Shown: positions 16,619 through 24,126, counted from the first letter of the stretch. The stretch: DNA of 64,000 nucleotides from Tranquillimonas alkanivorans (GCF_900115595.1 NZ_FOXA01000001.1:434001-498000), one strand, 5' to 3'. Program-made: numbers and translations. The notes: a model not told the origin generated them from the sequence alone.

Positions 16619-16695
16619 GGCGGAGTAGCTCAGTTGGTTAGAGCAGCGGAATCATAATCCGCGTGTCGGGGGTTCAAGTCCCTCCTCCGCTACCA
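16619..16695 (+). tRNA. tRNA-Met (CAT anticodon), CCA encoded
   Basis: 77 bases with a complete cloverleaf. Acceptor GGCGGAG pairs with CTCCGCT (G-T at the end), the D stem is GCTC/GAGC, the anticodon stem is GCGGA/TCCGC, and the loop ATCATAA gives anticodon CAT. The T arm contains TTCAAGT. ACCA is encoded at the 3' end. A paired first position with no C1-A72 mismatch argues against the initiator tRNA. Elongator Met fits best, but a tRNA-Ile read after lysidine modification cannot be fully excluded by eye. Confidence 0.92.
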
Positions 16696-16849
16696 CCGCC
16701 CCCCCAGTTTGTAGACGCTGCTCTTGACGAGGGTGCTCAGGTGCCCCCTGACTTCGATCAGAACGCCGTCATCCTCGGCGGGCGAAGTGACGGAGGAGTC
16801 TGGTCCGCGGCCGTTCCGGCCGCGCAGGCTTCGACTTCGGGGACACGAG

Positions 16850-17107
16850 ATGACCAAGCTCTTCCTCTCCCTGCCGCTCGCCGTCGCGCCGGCCGTCGCC
16901 CTCTCCTTGCCCACGGTCGGCGACGTGGTCGGGCCGAACCCTGCCGAGGCAACTGCCGCTTTGGCCGCGGCCGGATGTACCGGGGAACAGTTCGAGGCTG
17001 AAAACACCCAGATCGAGGCAAAATGCCACGATGCCAATGCCAGGCACTACGAAGTCTACGTCGAACCCCGCTCGGGTGCGGTCACCCGGATCCAGGTCGA
17101 GGACTGA
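16850..17107 (+). CDS. Small secreted PepSY-like protein
   Basis: 85 residues from ATG 16850 (GGGGA 7 bases upstream). The N-terminus MTKLFLSLPLAVAPAVALS is a signal peptide. The rest matches the short PepSY_2 pattern of proteobacterial periplasmic proteins: an AAGCTGEQFEAENTQIEAKC stretch, then a closing YEVYVEPRSGAVTRIQVED. Two cysteines could form a disulfide. The function of this family is unknown. Confidence 0.7.
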   Translation: MTKLFLSLPLAVAPAVALSLPTVGDVVGPNPAEATAALAAAGCTGEQFEAENTQIEAKCHDANARHYEVYVEPRSGAVTRIQVED

Positions 17108-17111
17108 GGCC

Positions 17112-17312
17112 GTGAGCGACCAGGCCCATACGGGCGCCCGCGCGGCGCCCGACTCCGCCCGGCCCTGGGACCCGGAAGTGCGAATGACCTACTGGACCCT
17201 TGCCGCGGAGGTCCTCGCCAACGGGCTTCTGACCAAGCCCGGCGGTATGATCCATATCCGGCGTCCGGGCTCCCGGTTGAACCCGCTCGCGCCCCCATGG
17301 GCGCGTGTATAA
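17112..17312 (+). CDS. Small hypothetical protein (66 aa)
   Basis: A GTG start at 17112, four bases after the PepSY-like gene stops and with GAGG just upstream, opens a 66-residue frame ending TAA at 17310-17312. Third codon positions are mostly G or C through most of the frame, as in neighbouring genes. The middle (DPEVRMTYWTLAAEVLANGL) looks like an amphipathic helix. I do not recognise it. It could be a real small protein co-transcribed with the PepSY gene, or chance. Confidence 0.4.
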   Translation: MSDQAHTGARAAPDSARPWDPEVRMTYWTLAAEVLANGLLTKPGGMIHIRRPGSRLNPLAPPWARV

Positions 17313-17542
17313 GGGCCGCAGCGAATGGCTGGTTCGGCATGCGCCGGCGCGAGAAAAGAGAGAGGAAGTCGGACGCGCCGCACCTTGCCACGAGCGAGGA
17401 CGTGACTGGCAAAGCCGAGTCTTTCCGGGCCGGATCGCACCGGGCCGTCTCTGCCGCTGGCATGTGCAGCAGCCACTCGCCTCCGCCGGCGGAACACGTT
17501 AGGTGAAAACGGGACCGCCAGCCTTTCAGCCGGAGAACCTTC

Positions 17543-18001
17543 ATGCGCCGCATCGCCGCAGTCCTTGCCGCCACACTCGCCTTCTCCGTGCCCGGCCACG
17601 CCGAGGAGGTCGGGCGCGTCGGCGTGGACTGGGTCGGCAACGACATCATCGTCGAGGCGATCGCCGACCCCAAGGTCGAGGGCGTGACCTGCCACGTTGC
17701 CTATTTCGAGCGCAGCATGTTCGACCGGCTGAGCAAGGGGAACTGGTTCGAGGACCCGTCGAACGCCTCGATTGCCTGTCGCCAGACCGGTCCGATCACC
17801 ATCGGCGACATCGACCGCAGCCCGGAAGGCGAAGAGGTCTTCCGCGAAAGCCGGTCGATCATCCTCAAGACCCTGCGGATCAAGCGCATCTTCGACGCCG
17901 ACACGAACGTGCTGATCTACCTTGTCCATGCGCGCGAACTAGCGGACGGGTCGGCAAAGATGGCAATCTCGACCGTCCCGCTTTTCGTGCCCGGGCGGTG
18001 A
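17543..18001 (+). CDS. creA: CreA family periplasmic protein
   Basis: 152 residues with a signal peptide ending PGHAEE. The CreA pattern is clear: VGRVGVDWVGNDIIVEAI, VTCHVAYFERSMFDRL, EDPSNASIACRQTGPI and IKRIFDADTNVLIYLVHARE. Family function is unknown. A GGAGA site lies 8 bases before the ATG. The MarR regulator follows after 10 bases and may be co-transcribed. Confidence 0.9.
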   Translation: MRRIAAVLAATLAFSVPGHAEEVGRVGVDWVGNDIIVEAIADPKVEGVTCHVAYFERSMFDRLSKGNWFEDPSNASIACRQTGPITIGDIDRSPEGEEVFRESRSIILKTLRIKRIFDADTNVLIYLVHARELADGSAKMAISTVPLFVPGR

Positions 18002-18011
18002 GGCGCGGGCC

Positions 18012-18446
18012 GTGTCACTCGATCTCGACCGGTTCCTGCCCTACCAGCTTGCCGTGGCCGCCGCCCGGATCAGCCGCGAGTTCTCGGCGCTCTACCGCGA
18101 ACGCTTCGGCATCTCGATCCCCGAATGGCGCGTCGTGGCTCACCTGTCGCAGTCGGGCCCCGTCAGCGTGCGCGAGATCCACGAGCGCGTCGACATGGAC
18201 AAGTCCAAGGTCAGCCGCGCCGCCGCCCGGCTGGAGGCGGCGGGCTATGTCGCCAAGACGCCCAACCCCGCCGACCGCCGCCTGATCGCGCTTGAACTGA
18301 CCCCGGCGGGACATGCCATGATCGAGGACATCGCCCCCGTCGCCCGCCAGTTCGAGGCCGAGGTCATGGCCCGGCTGGGCGACCTGGCCGAGCCGTTCCG
18401 CGAAGGGCTGGCGGCGCTGGCCGAGGACCGCCCGCCCAAGACATGA
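18012..18446 (+). CDS. MarR-family transcriptional regulator
   Basis: 144 residues from a GTG at 18012. It has the MarR winged helix: entry helix FSALYRERFGISIPEWRVV, recognition region SVREIHERVDMDKSKVSRAAARLEAAGYV and the wing NPADRRLIALELTPAG. It is a dimeric DNA-binding repressor or activator of unknown ligand. It lies 64 bases upstream of the thiolase gene on the same strand, so that gene is a plausible target. Confidence 0.88.
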   Translation: MSLDLDRFLPYQLAVAAARISREFSALYRERFGISIPEWRVVAHLSQSGPVSVREIHERVDMDKSKVSRAAARLEAAGYVAKTPNPADRRLIALELTPAGHAMIEDIAPVARQFEAEVMARLGDLAEPFREGLAALAEDRPPKT

Positions 18447-18510
18447 CGTAACTCTGGTCCGGCTGCCGCCACGGGGTCATAACCGAAAGCGAAGCAAAAA
18501 GAGGCACATC

Positions 18511-19686
18511 ATGACCGACATCGTCATCCTCGGCGGCGCGCGGACCGCCATCGGCACCTTCGGCGGCGCGTTGGCCGGCACGCCGCCCATCGAGTTGGGT
18601 ACCGTGGCGGCGAAGGCCGCGCTGGACCGCGCGGGCGTCGAGGGCGGGCAGATCGGCCACGTCGCCTTCGGCCATGTCATCAACACCGAACCGCGCGACA
18701 TGTACCTATCGCGCGTCGCCGCGATGCAGGCCGGCATCCCCGAGACGGTGCCGTCGATGAACGTCAACCGGCTTTGCGGCTCGGGCGCGCAGGCCATCGT
18801 GTCGGTCGTGCAGTCGCTGATGCTGGGCGACGCCGACTTTGGGCTCGCCGGCGGCGCCGAGAGCATGAGCCGCTCGCCCTATATCCTGCCGCAGGCGCGG
18901 TGGGGCCAGAAGATGGGCGACGCCGGTGCGCAGGACATGATGCTGGGCGCGCTCAACTGCCCCTTCGGCACGGGCCACATGGGCGTCACGGCCGAGAACG
19001 TCGCCGCCGAACACGGGGTCAGCCGCGGGGATCAGGACGCCTTCGCGCTGGAAAGCCAGACCCGCGCCGCCCGCGCCATCGAGGAAGGCCGCTTCCGCGC
19101 CCAGATCGTGCCGGTCGAGGTGCGGGTGAAGCGCGACACCGTCGCCTTCGACACCGACGAGCATCCAAAGGCCACCACGGCCGAGGCGCTGGCCGGCCTG
19201 CGGCCGGTTTTCCAGAAGGACGGCAGCGTGACCGCCGGCAACGCCAGCGGCATCAACGACGGCGCCGCGGCGCTGGTCCTGGCGCGGGCCGAGGCGGCCG
19301 AGGCCGCGGGCCTGAAGCCCGCCTTCCGCGTGCTGGGATACGCCCATGCCGGCGTCCGGCCCGAGGTCATGGGCATCGGCCCCGTCCCGGCGGTCAAGGC
19401 GCTTCTGGCGAAAACGGGCCTGTCGGCCGGTGACTTCGACGTGGTCGAGTCGAACGAGGCCTTCGCGGCGCAGGCGCTCGCCGTGTCGCGCAAGCTGGGG
19501 CTGGATCCGGCGAAGGTGAACCCCAACGGCGGCGCCATCGCGCTGGGTCACCCGGTCGGCGCGACCGGCGCGATCATCACCGTGAAAGCGATGTACGAGC
19601 TCGAGCGCACGGGCGGCAGGCTCGCGCTGGTCACCATGTGCATCGGCGGCGGCCAGGGCATCGCGCTGGCGTTGGAGAAGATCTGA
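18511..19686 (+). CDS. Acetyl-CoA C-acetyltransferase (thiolase)
   Basis: 391 residues, standard thiolase length. The acylated cysteine is in NRLCGSGAQA (about residue 90); the C-terminal active-site His and Cys are in GHPVGATGA and CIGGGQG, and SNEAFAAQA is conserved. It condenses or cleaves acetyl-CoA units (PHB or ketone-body/fatty-acid metabolism). It is similar to PhaA/BktB, but no phaB lies next to it, so the specific pathway role is open. The MarR gene precedes it. Confidence 0.93.
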   Translation: MTDIVILGGARTAIGTFGGALAGTPPIELGTVAAKAALDRAGVEGGQIGHVAFGHVINTEPRDMYLSRVAAMQAGIPETVPSMNVNRLCGSGAQAIVSVVQSLMLGDADFGLAGGAESMSRSPYILPQARWGQKMGDAGAQDMMLGALNCPFGTGHMGVTAENVAAEHGVSRGDQDAFALESQTRAARAIEEGRFRAQIVPVEVRVKRDTVAFDTDEHPKATTAEALAGLRPVFQKDGSVTAGNASGINDGAAALVLARAEAAEAAGLKPAFRVLGYAHAGVRPEVMGIGPVPAVKALLAKTGLSAGDFDVVESNEAFAAQALAVSRKLGLDPAKVNPNGGAIALGHPVGATGAIITVKAMYELERTGGRLALVTMCIGGGQGIALALEKI

Positions 19687-20034
19687 TCGGCGGCTGAGAG
19701 GGGCGGACATCGCGCCGTTCCTTTCGCTCCATCACGACGATCCTCAGACCTTCAGCGGCTGCAAAGCGTCAGGCGGCCCCAGCCGGGACTCAAGCCGACG
19801 GCGCCGGGCGAGCGCCTTCCCGTCCCGGCGGGCTGGCGCTTTGGCAACCTCGCGCCTCACTCGCAGTTCGTCCGGACTTGGCTGCCATCAAGCGCTCCGC
19901 CCGGACGTTGCAGCGCCATCCCACGGGCAGGCGCCCGCCCGGCTTCCGGTGCGCGCGTTGTAGCCGACCGGCGTGCAGCCGGCAGCTCGCCTGCAAACTT
20001 GCAAACTTCATTTGCAAAGGCTTCACGGCCGCAC
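19687..20034. other. 348-base gap between convergent thiolase and arfB genes
   Basis: I see no coding frame with proper codon use and no convincing terminator. The only structured part is a TGCAAA cluster near the right end (annotated separately). Several other TGCA-containing words (GGCTGCAAAG, GTTGCAGC, CGTGCAGCC) are scattered through the gap. This is unusually long for a gap between two convergent genes in this compact window. Confidence 0.5.
19991..20018. promoter_or_regulatory. TTTGCAAA-type operator cluster
   Basis: Three TGCAAA words occur within 27 bases: CTGCAAAC (19991-19998), TTGCAAAC (19999-20006) and a perfect palindrome TTTGCAAA (20011-20018). Paired TTTGCAAA boxes are the reported target of the short-chain acyl-CoA regulators (ScfR/PccR/RamB) in Rhodobacter. 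The puzzle is position: the cluster lies between the 3' ends of two convergent genes, with no start nearby. Confidence 0.4.
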
Positions 20035-20454
20035 TCACTCCGGGTCCACCGCCCCCCGCATCGCCTTCACCTGCCCGCGTTGCTTCTTCGCCTCGATCCT
20101 GCGGCGCTGGGAGGCGCGGGTGGGCTTGGTGCGGATGCGCCGCTTGGGCTTTTCGGTCGCCTGGCGAACCAGCTCTGCCAGCCGGTCGCGAGCGATCTCG
20201 CGGTTTCGGGCCTGGCTGCGTGTCTCGCTCACCTGGATCACCACCGCGCCGTCCTTGGTCCAGCGCCGCCCAGCCAGTCGGCGCAGGCGGTTCTTCACCG
20301 GGCCGGGCAGGTTGGGCGAGCGCTCGGCCTCGAACCGGAGCTCGACCGCCGTCGAAACCTTGTTGACGTTCTGTCCGCCCGGCCCCCCGGCATGGGTAAA
20401 CTGCTCGACCATCTCCCAGTCCTCGAGCGCGATGTTCGGCGTAATCCTCAGCAT
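20035..20454 (-). CDS. arfB: Alternative ribosome-rescue factor ArfB
   Basis: 139 residues. The release-factor GGQ motif is present as THAGGPGGQNVNKVST (about residues 21-36), and the basic tail (KRRIRTKPTRASQRRRIEAK) is the one that enters the empty mRNA channel. ArfB hydrolyses peptidyl-tRNA on stalled ribosomes lacking a stop codon. The length fits ArfB (about 140) rather than full release factors. It is monocistronic, convergent with the thiolase gene. Confidence 0.93.
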   Translation of the reverse strand: MLRITPNIALEDWEMVEQFTHAGGPGGQNVNKVSTAVELRFEAERSPNLPGPVKNRLRRLAGRRWTKDGAVVIQVSETRSQARNREIARDRLAELVRQATEKPKRRIRTKPTRASQRRRIEAKKQRGQVKAMRGAVDPE

Positions 20455-20527
20455 GTCCCGTCATCCATGGTGTCGCGCGGCATCCTAGCCGCTGCGCCGC
20501 CAAGCGAAACCCGCCGACGCAAGACGA

Positions 20528-20552
20528 CCCGCCGCGGGGGCTCCGCGGCGGG
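20528..20552 (-). terminator. Hairpin between PRC-barrel gene and arfB
   Basis: CCCGCCGCGG (20528-20537) and CCGCGGCGGG (20543-20552) form a perfect 10-pair stem with loop GGGCT, 24 bases after the PRC-barrel stop. There is no T-run; it is a plausible but not certain terminator. Confidence 0.5.
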
Positions 20553-20575
20553 CCGGGGATCGAAGAAATGGTGGA

Positions 20576-21310
20576 TCACTCCGCGTCGTACGTCGTCATC
20601 GGCTGGATGCCCTCGATATCATCCATCGTGTAGGGCATGTCGTAGTACGGGCTGCCCGGATCCCAGCCCGCGCCGTAGTCGGTATAAGCCGGATAGCCAT
20701 AGACGCCGTAGCCGTAGGACGGCGTAGGGTTGACCAGCGTGGCGACGACCTCACCGTCATCCACCAGCATGTCCATGACATAACCATAGACCTGCCGCTC
20801 GTCGTTCTCGCCCATCATCCGGGCATAGTCGCCGATCAGCTCGCTCGCGCGCCAGGCGCGGGTCAGCTCGGCGTCGTCCAGCCCGGCGGTCACCTGCTCG
20901 CCCAGGGCGCTGCCGGGAAGGCCCGACATCTCGTAGACGTCATACTCCTCGACGTTCTCCTCGGTGACCGGGATCATCACGCTTTGATACGGGCTGCCGA
21001 ACTCGACCTCGTCCCAGGGCACGCCGATATGGGTGTCGCCGATATCCCAGAAGCCGCCGACCTCGGCGACGATGGCCACGAGCCTGCCGTCGGGGCCGAT
21101 GATCACGTCCTCGACCTCGCCGATCTCCTCGCCCCCGACTCCGTAGACCTCGGAGTCCATCATGGCGGAGATATTCCAGGCGTCCTGCGCCACCTCGTCC
21201 GGGTTCCAGCCGGTCAGGGGCACGATCTCGCCCATCGCGTCGTCCTGCGCCTGCGCGGCGCCGGCCGCGGCGACCAGGAGCGCGGCGGCGGATGTGGTCT
21301 TGAGAAGCAT
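20576..21310 (-). CDS. Secreted PRC-barrel domain protein
   Basis: 244 residues with a signal peptide (TTSAAALLVAAAGAAQA). A PRC-barrel-like beta domain lies at about 45-120 (SEVYGVGGEEIGEVEDVIIG, LVAIVAEVGGFWDIGDTHIG). A second acidic part contains MDMLVDDGEVVATLVNP, and the tail is Tyr/Gly-rich (PSYGYGVYGYPAY). It is strongly acidic, which suits a periplasmic protein of a marine bacterium. PRC barrels bind partner proteins or RNA; the role here is unknown. AAAGGAGG precedes the ATG. Confidence 0.8.
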   Translation of the reverse strand: MLLKTTSAAALLVAAAGAAQAQDDAMGEIVPLTGWNPDEVAQDAWNISAMMDSEVYGVGGEEIGEVEDVIIGPDGRLVAIVAEVGGFWDIGDTHIGVPWDEVEFGSPYQSVMIPVTEENVEEYDVYEMSGLPGSALGEQVTAGLDDAELTRAWRASELIGDYARMMGENDERQVYGYVMDMLVDDGEVVATLVNPTPSYGYGVYGYPAYTDYGAGWDPGSPYYDMPYTMDDIEGIQPMTTYDAE

Positions 21311-21428
21311 CTAGGGCCTCCTTTCGCTGTCGGGCGCATGTCGCGCCCCGGTTGCCCTGACAACGAAAATCCCCCCGTTGGCTGTTCCCGGGCGCGCGGC
21401 CATCCCGCGCCTGGCTGCGCGCACGAAA

Positions 21429-21454
21429 AAGGGCCACCGCTACGGGTGGCCCTT
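21429..21454 (-). terminator. Rho-independent terminator
   Basis: A 10-pair stem (AAGGGCCACC 21429-21438 with GGTGGCCCTT 21445-21454) closes a 6-base loop. Read on the minus strand it runs into TTTTT, the best terminator in the window. It ends the unit that contains the mini-ORF and possibly the queuosine transporter transcript. Confidence 0.8.
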
Positions 21455-21524
21455 CGAGTCATTCGGAGATGGGCCAGTTAGAGCCTGGACCCAATCAGGA
21501 GCGTTCTCGCCCTCGGGACTGCCC

Positions 21525-21581
21525 TCAGGCGACGGCCCTCCCGACTGTTCCGACACCATCCTCCAACATCACTCTAGACAC
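21525..21581 (-). CDS. Mini-ORF of 18 codons behind a perfect Shine-Dalgarno
   Basis: A GTG at 21581 sits 5 bases after AAAGGAGGTG, which is fully complementary to the 16S rRNA 3' end. The frame reads VSRVMLEDGVGTVGRAVA and stops with TGA at 21525. An in-frame ATG at 21599 would add six residues but places the ribosome site inside the gene. I do not recognise the peptide. The near-perfect ribosome site is the main reason to list it; alternatively the site serves as a 16S-pairing RNA element. Confidence 0.3.
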   Translation of the reverse strand: MSRVMLEDGVGTVGRAVA

Positions 21582-21652
21582 TGGACCACCTCCTTTCATT
21601 ACGTTGCCGATACGAGGGAGGTTGGCACAGGTCTTGTGTTTGTCAAAGATTT

Positions 21653-22273
21653 TTACGCAACCCTTGGAACAAGTTGCTTCACGATCAGGCGAAACGGCAC
21701 CAGGGCGATCAAGGCGAGGGCGAGTTTCACACCCCAATCCGCCACGGCCAGCGACACCCAGAGCGGCACTTGTGGGCCCACGCCCACAAGCGGCAGAAGC
21801 TCGTTTGCCCAGCCCACGTCGTTTGCCGGTTCGATGAAGGCGAGAGAGGCGCTGAAGGCGATGGTGAAGAACAGTGCCGTGTCCAGCGCCGAGCCCACCA
21901 GCGACGATGCCAGCGGCGCGCGCCACCACTGCCCGCCGCGCAGGCGGTTGAACACGGCGATGTCCACAAGCTGCGCCGTCAGGAAGGCGATGCCGGATCC
22001 GGCGGCGACGCGCCAGGTGACGAGCGGGCCGAACTCCCCCTCGATCTGCGTGCCGATCAGCGAGCAGACGACGCCGGTCAGGAAGCCGGCGAACACCACC
22101 TTGCGCGCGGTATCGGGGCCGTAGACCCGGTTCATCACGTCGGTGACGAGGAAGGCGAGCGGATATGTGAAGGCGCCCCAGGTCAGCCACTGGCCGAAGA
22201 GAACCTGCACGAGGATGTTGGAGGCCACCACGATGGCCGCCATGGCGATAACGCCGGGCAGAAGACGGGTCAT
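21653..22273 (-). CDS. yhhQ: Queuosine precursor transporter (YhhQ/DUF165 family)
   Basis: 206 residues, about six hydrophobic segments. Family landmarks are FTYPLAFLVTDVMNRVYGPDTARKVVFAG near the N-terminus, GSGIAFLTAQLVDIAVFNRL in the middle and LALIALVPFR at the end. YhhQ imports preQ0/preQ1 for queuosine tRNA modification. The start codon lacks an ordinary ribosome site; the only GGA nearby lies in a candidate pseudoknot in the leader, which fits ligand-controlled translation. Confidence 0.9.
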   Translation of the reverse strand: MTRLLPGVIAMAAIVVASNILVQVLFGQWLTWGAFTYPLAFLVTDVMNRVYGPDTARKVVFAGFLTGVVCSLIGTQIEGEFGPLVTWRVAAGSGIAFLTAQLVDIAVFNRLRGGQWWRAPLASSLVGSALDTALFFTIAFSASLAFIEPANDVGWANELLPLVGVGPQVPLWVSLAVADWGVKLALALIALVPFRLIVKQLVPRVA

Positions 22274-22277
22274 TGAT

Positions 22278-22313
22278 GTTAGTTCCGTTTTTACAAGGTG
22301 CTCGGAGACTTGG
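22278..22313 (-). promoter_or_regulatory. Candidate preQ1-I-like riboswitch upstream of yhhQ
   Basis: Read on the minus strand: stem-1 CAAG (22312-22309), TC, stem-2 TCCG (22306-22303), AGCAC, stem-1 CTTG (22297-22294), an A-rich link TAAAAA (22293-22288), stem-2 CGGA (22287-22284), then ACTAAC. This is an H-type pseudoknot with an A-rich third loop and a CTAA tail, the layout of preQ1 class I aptamers. It ends 10 bases before the start of a queuosine-precursor transporter, and the GGA in stem-2 is the only Shine-Dalgarno-like word. The stems are short (4 pairs each), so this is a candidate only. Confidence 0.4.
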
Positions 22314-22366
22314 CCCTTCCGGGCGATCCGGGGCTGTTAACGCCGGGGCGGCCGCTTGGCAAGCCT

Positions 22367-23251
22367 TCAGTCGGGCACCACGTACTCGACGATCTCGGTG
22401 CTTTGCAGCGCGGTGAAGTTGTCGTCCGAGATCATGGTCAGCCGCAGCCGACCGCCGCCGTCGCGCCAGACCGAGATGCCTTCAAGATTGTCGTGCTGCG
22501 CCGAAGCGGTTTCCAGCAGCGTCTCCTCTTCCACGATGTCTCCGCCGTCGAGCGTGAAGCGCCGCACGCGCGACGAGAAGCCGAAGATGCCGGCGAAATG
22601 CCGTTCCAGCAGGTAAAGCCTTCCGTCCGGGCCTAAATCCATGCCCACCGGCAGCAACTCGCCCCGGCGCGGGATCTCGAAGGGCTGCGTCCAGCGACCG
22701 TCGGCATAGCGATAGACGGGGAAAGGCCGCGCCAGCGCGCCCGAACGCTCGGGCAGCGTGTAAAGCGCTCCGTCCGGGCCCACCGCCAGCGCCTCGAGCG
22801 ACGAGTTCTGCTGCATCGCCGCGAAGTCCGGGTGACGCGCCAGCGCCTCGGGCACCGCGCCGGGCGAGGCATAGCTCCAGACCCGGTGCTCGCCCTCGAA
22901 CGAGATGAAGATGCGGCCGTCCGACGCCACCGCCAGCCCCTCGGCATCCTCGAAATCCTTCTTGATCCCTTGGCCGGAAAGCCCCTTCAGCCGCTGCGGC
23001 CTGTCGGCCAACACGGTCGCGATCCGCCCGTCCTCGCGTTCAAGCCGGCCGTCCACGATCCAGCCGCGATCCGAGATGGCGAGGAAGCGTCGCCCGTCCT
23101 CGCCAAGCTCGAGACCGGAATAGCCGCCATGCCGATCGTCCCGCATGTCCCAGTCGAAATCGCCCAGAAAGCGCACGTCGGCCGGCAGCGCCGAGGCACA
23201 GCCCGCGATCAGAAGGGCCGCCGTCAGAGCGGCGAAAGAACGGCGCTGCAT
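22367..23251 (-). CDS. Phytase-like esterase lipoprotein (PF13449 type)
   Basis: 294 residues from ATG 23251. The N-terminus SFAALTAALLIAGC has a lipobox, so it is probably a lipoprotein. The body matches the esterase-like/phytase-like beta-propeller family: YSGLELGEDGRRFLAISDRG, DAEGLAVASDGRIFISFEGE, LEALAVGPDGALYTLPE, and LEGISVWRDGGGRLRLTMIS. The substrate is unknown. It overlaps the end of mepA by 28 bases, so translation is probably coupled. Confidence 0.83.
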   Translation of the reverse strand: MQRRSFAALTAALLIAGCASALPADVRFLGDFDWDMRDDRHGGYSGLELGEDGRRFLAISDRGWIVDGRLEREDGRIATVLADRPQRLKGLSGQGIKKDFEDAEGLAVASDGRIFISFEGEHRVWSYASPGAVPEALARHPDFAAMQQNSSLEALAVGPDGALYTLPERSGALARPFPVYRYADGRWTQPFEIPRRGELLPVGMDLGPDGRLYLLERHFAGIFGFSSRVRRFTLDGGDIVEEETLLETASAQHDNLEGISVWRDGGGRLRLTMISDDNFTALQSTEIVEYVVPD

Positions 23252-24126
23252 TGGCTGGGAAGGTCGGCCATCATGATGTCGCGTTTCGGGGCGGGCGGCG
23301 GCGCGTCCGGGTCCGGCGGCGGGGGATTGAGAATGTTGTTCACCCAGGCCTGCGCATCGGCGCAGCCGTCGCCCGGCGGCGGCGGCGCCTGGTTCTCGCA
23401 CCCCGCGGCCCCGTCCGGGCAGGCCAGCCGCACGTGCATGTGGTAATGGTGGCCCCACCACGGCCGCACCTTGCGCAGCCAGCTCCGGTCGCCGGTTTCG
23501 TCGTTGCACATCTGCACCTTGGCGCCGGGGAACAGGAAGATCCGCGCCACCGCCGGGTCCTGCGCCGCCGCCTTCACCAGTTCGTGCTGCTCACGGCCCC
23601 AGCGCCCGTTGACATACGCGCCCTGCGCACGGCGATAGGACACGGCGCTGATATTCTCGCGCTCGGTCGCGCTCAGCCCCAGGGCAGCCGGCATCAGCCA
23701 GATATCAGCGTCCAGCCCGCTCTGGTGGCTGGCGTGTCCGCTGGTCATCGGGCCGCCGCGCGGCTGCGACATGTCCCCGACATAGATGCCGTTGTAGTTC
23801 GGAAGTCTCGCCGCCTTTCGCGACAGACGCTGGACGAAGCCCACCGTTTCGGGATGTGCCCAGTTGCGGTTGCGCGACAGGCGCATCGCCTGCCAGGTCG
23901 GCCCGGTCTCGGGCAGTTGCGCGCCGCCCGCCAGGCACCCCTTCGAGTACCCGCCATAGGCGGCCGGCGTGTGTTCGGACCCGTATCGCTCGGCCCCGAA
24001 CAGCTCTTTCGCGACGCCGCTACGCGTAACGGCAACGTCGCTGGCGCTGAGGGTGACGCGGGATTCCGGCGCGCAGCCGGCAAGAACGGCGCCCGCGATC
24101 ACGCAGGCGAGGAGGCTTCTGACCAT
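23224..24126 (-). CDS. mepA: Penicillin-insensitive murein endopeptidase MepA
   Basis: 300 residues. A signal sequence ending VIAGAVLAGC suggests a lipoprotein. The metallopeptidase (M74) motifs are GPMTSGHASHQSGLDADIWL and WWGHHYHMHVRL, with zinc-binding His/Asp residues. It cleaves D-Ala-meso-DAP crosslinks in the periplasm. The C-terminus carries a proline-rich extension (NPPPPDPDAPPPAPKRD). It overlaps the MFS gene before it and the esterase gene after it by 28 bases each, making a three-gene unit. Confidence 0.93.
   Translation of the reverse strand: MVRSLLACVIAGAVLAGCAPESRVTLSASDVAVTRSGVAKELFGAERYGSEHTPAAYGGYSKGCLAGGAQLPETGPTWQAMRLSRNRNWAHPETVGFVQRLSRKAARLPNYNGIYVGDMSQPRGGPMTSGHASHQSGLDADIWLMPAALGLSATERENISAVSYRRAQGAYVNGRWGREQHELVKAAAQDPAVARIFLFPGAKVQMCNDETGDRSWLRKVRPWWGHHYHMHVRLACPDGAAGCENQAPPPPGDGCADAQAWVNNILNPPPPDPDAPPPAPKRDIMMADLPSQCSAVLSPL

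Larger units (their letters stand above)
21425..21647 (-). ncRNA. Candidate short structured transcript with a mini-ORF
   Basis: On the minus strand a TTGACA box (about 21647-21642) is followed by a perfect Shine-Dalgarno (AAAGGAGGTG, 21597-21588) and an 18-codon reading frame. Then come sequences able to pair (TCGGGA with TCCCGA; GGGTCCAG with CTGGCCC) and a hairpin terminator with TTTTT. A weak -10 is a caution. The unit lies between the queuosine transporter and the PRC-barrel gene in 342 otherwise gene-free bases. It might be an independent small mRNA/sRNA or the 3' end of the transporter message. Confidence 0.4.

Noticed and set aside
16619-16695. tRNA-CAT as initiator tRNA or tRNA-Ile(lysidine)
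   Set aside because: The first acceptor pair is G-U, not the C-A mismatch of initiators. The body is closer to elongator Met than to the Ile2 form I remember, though Ile2 is not fully excluded.
19690-20034. Small protein frames between thiolase and arfB
   Set aside because: Frames there have no ribosome site, a stop-dense partner frame and atypical codon use.
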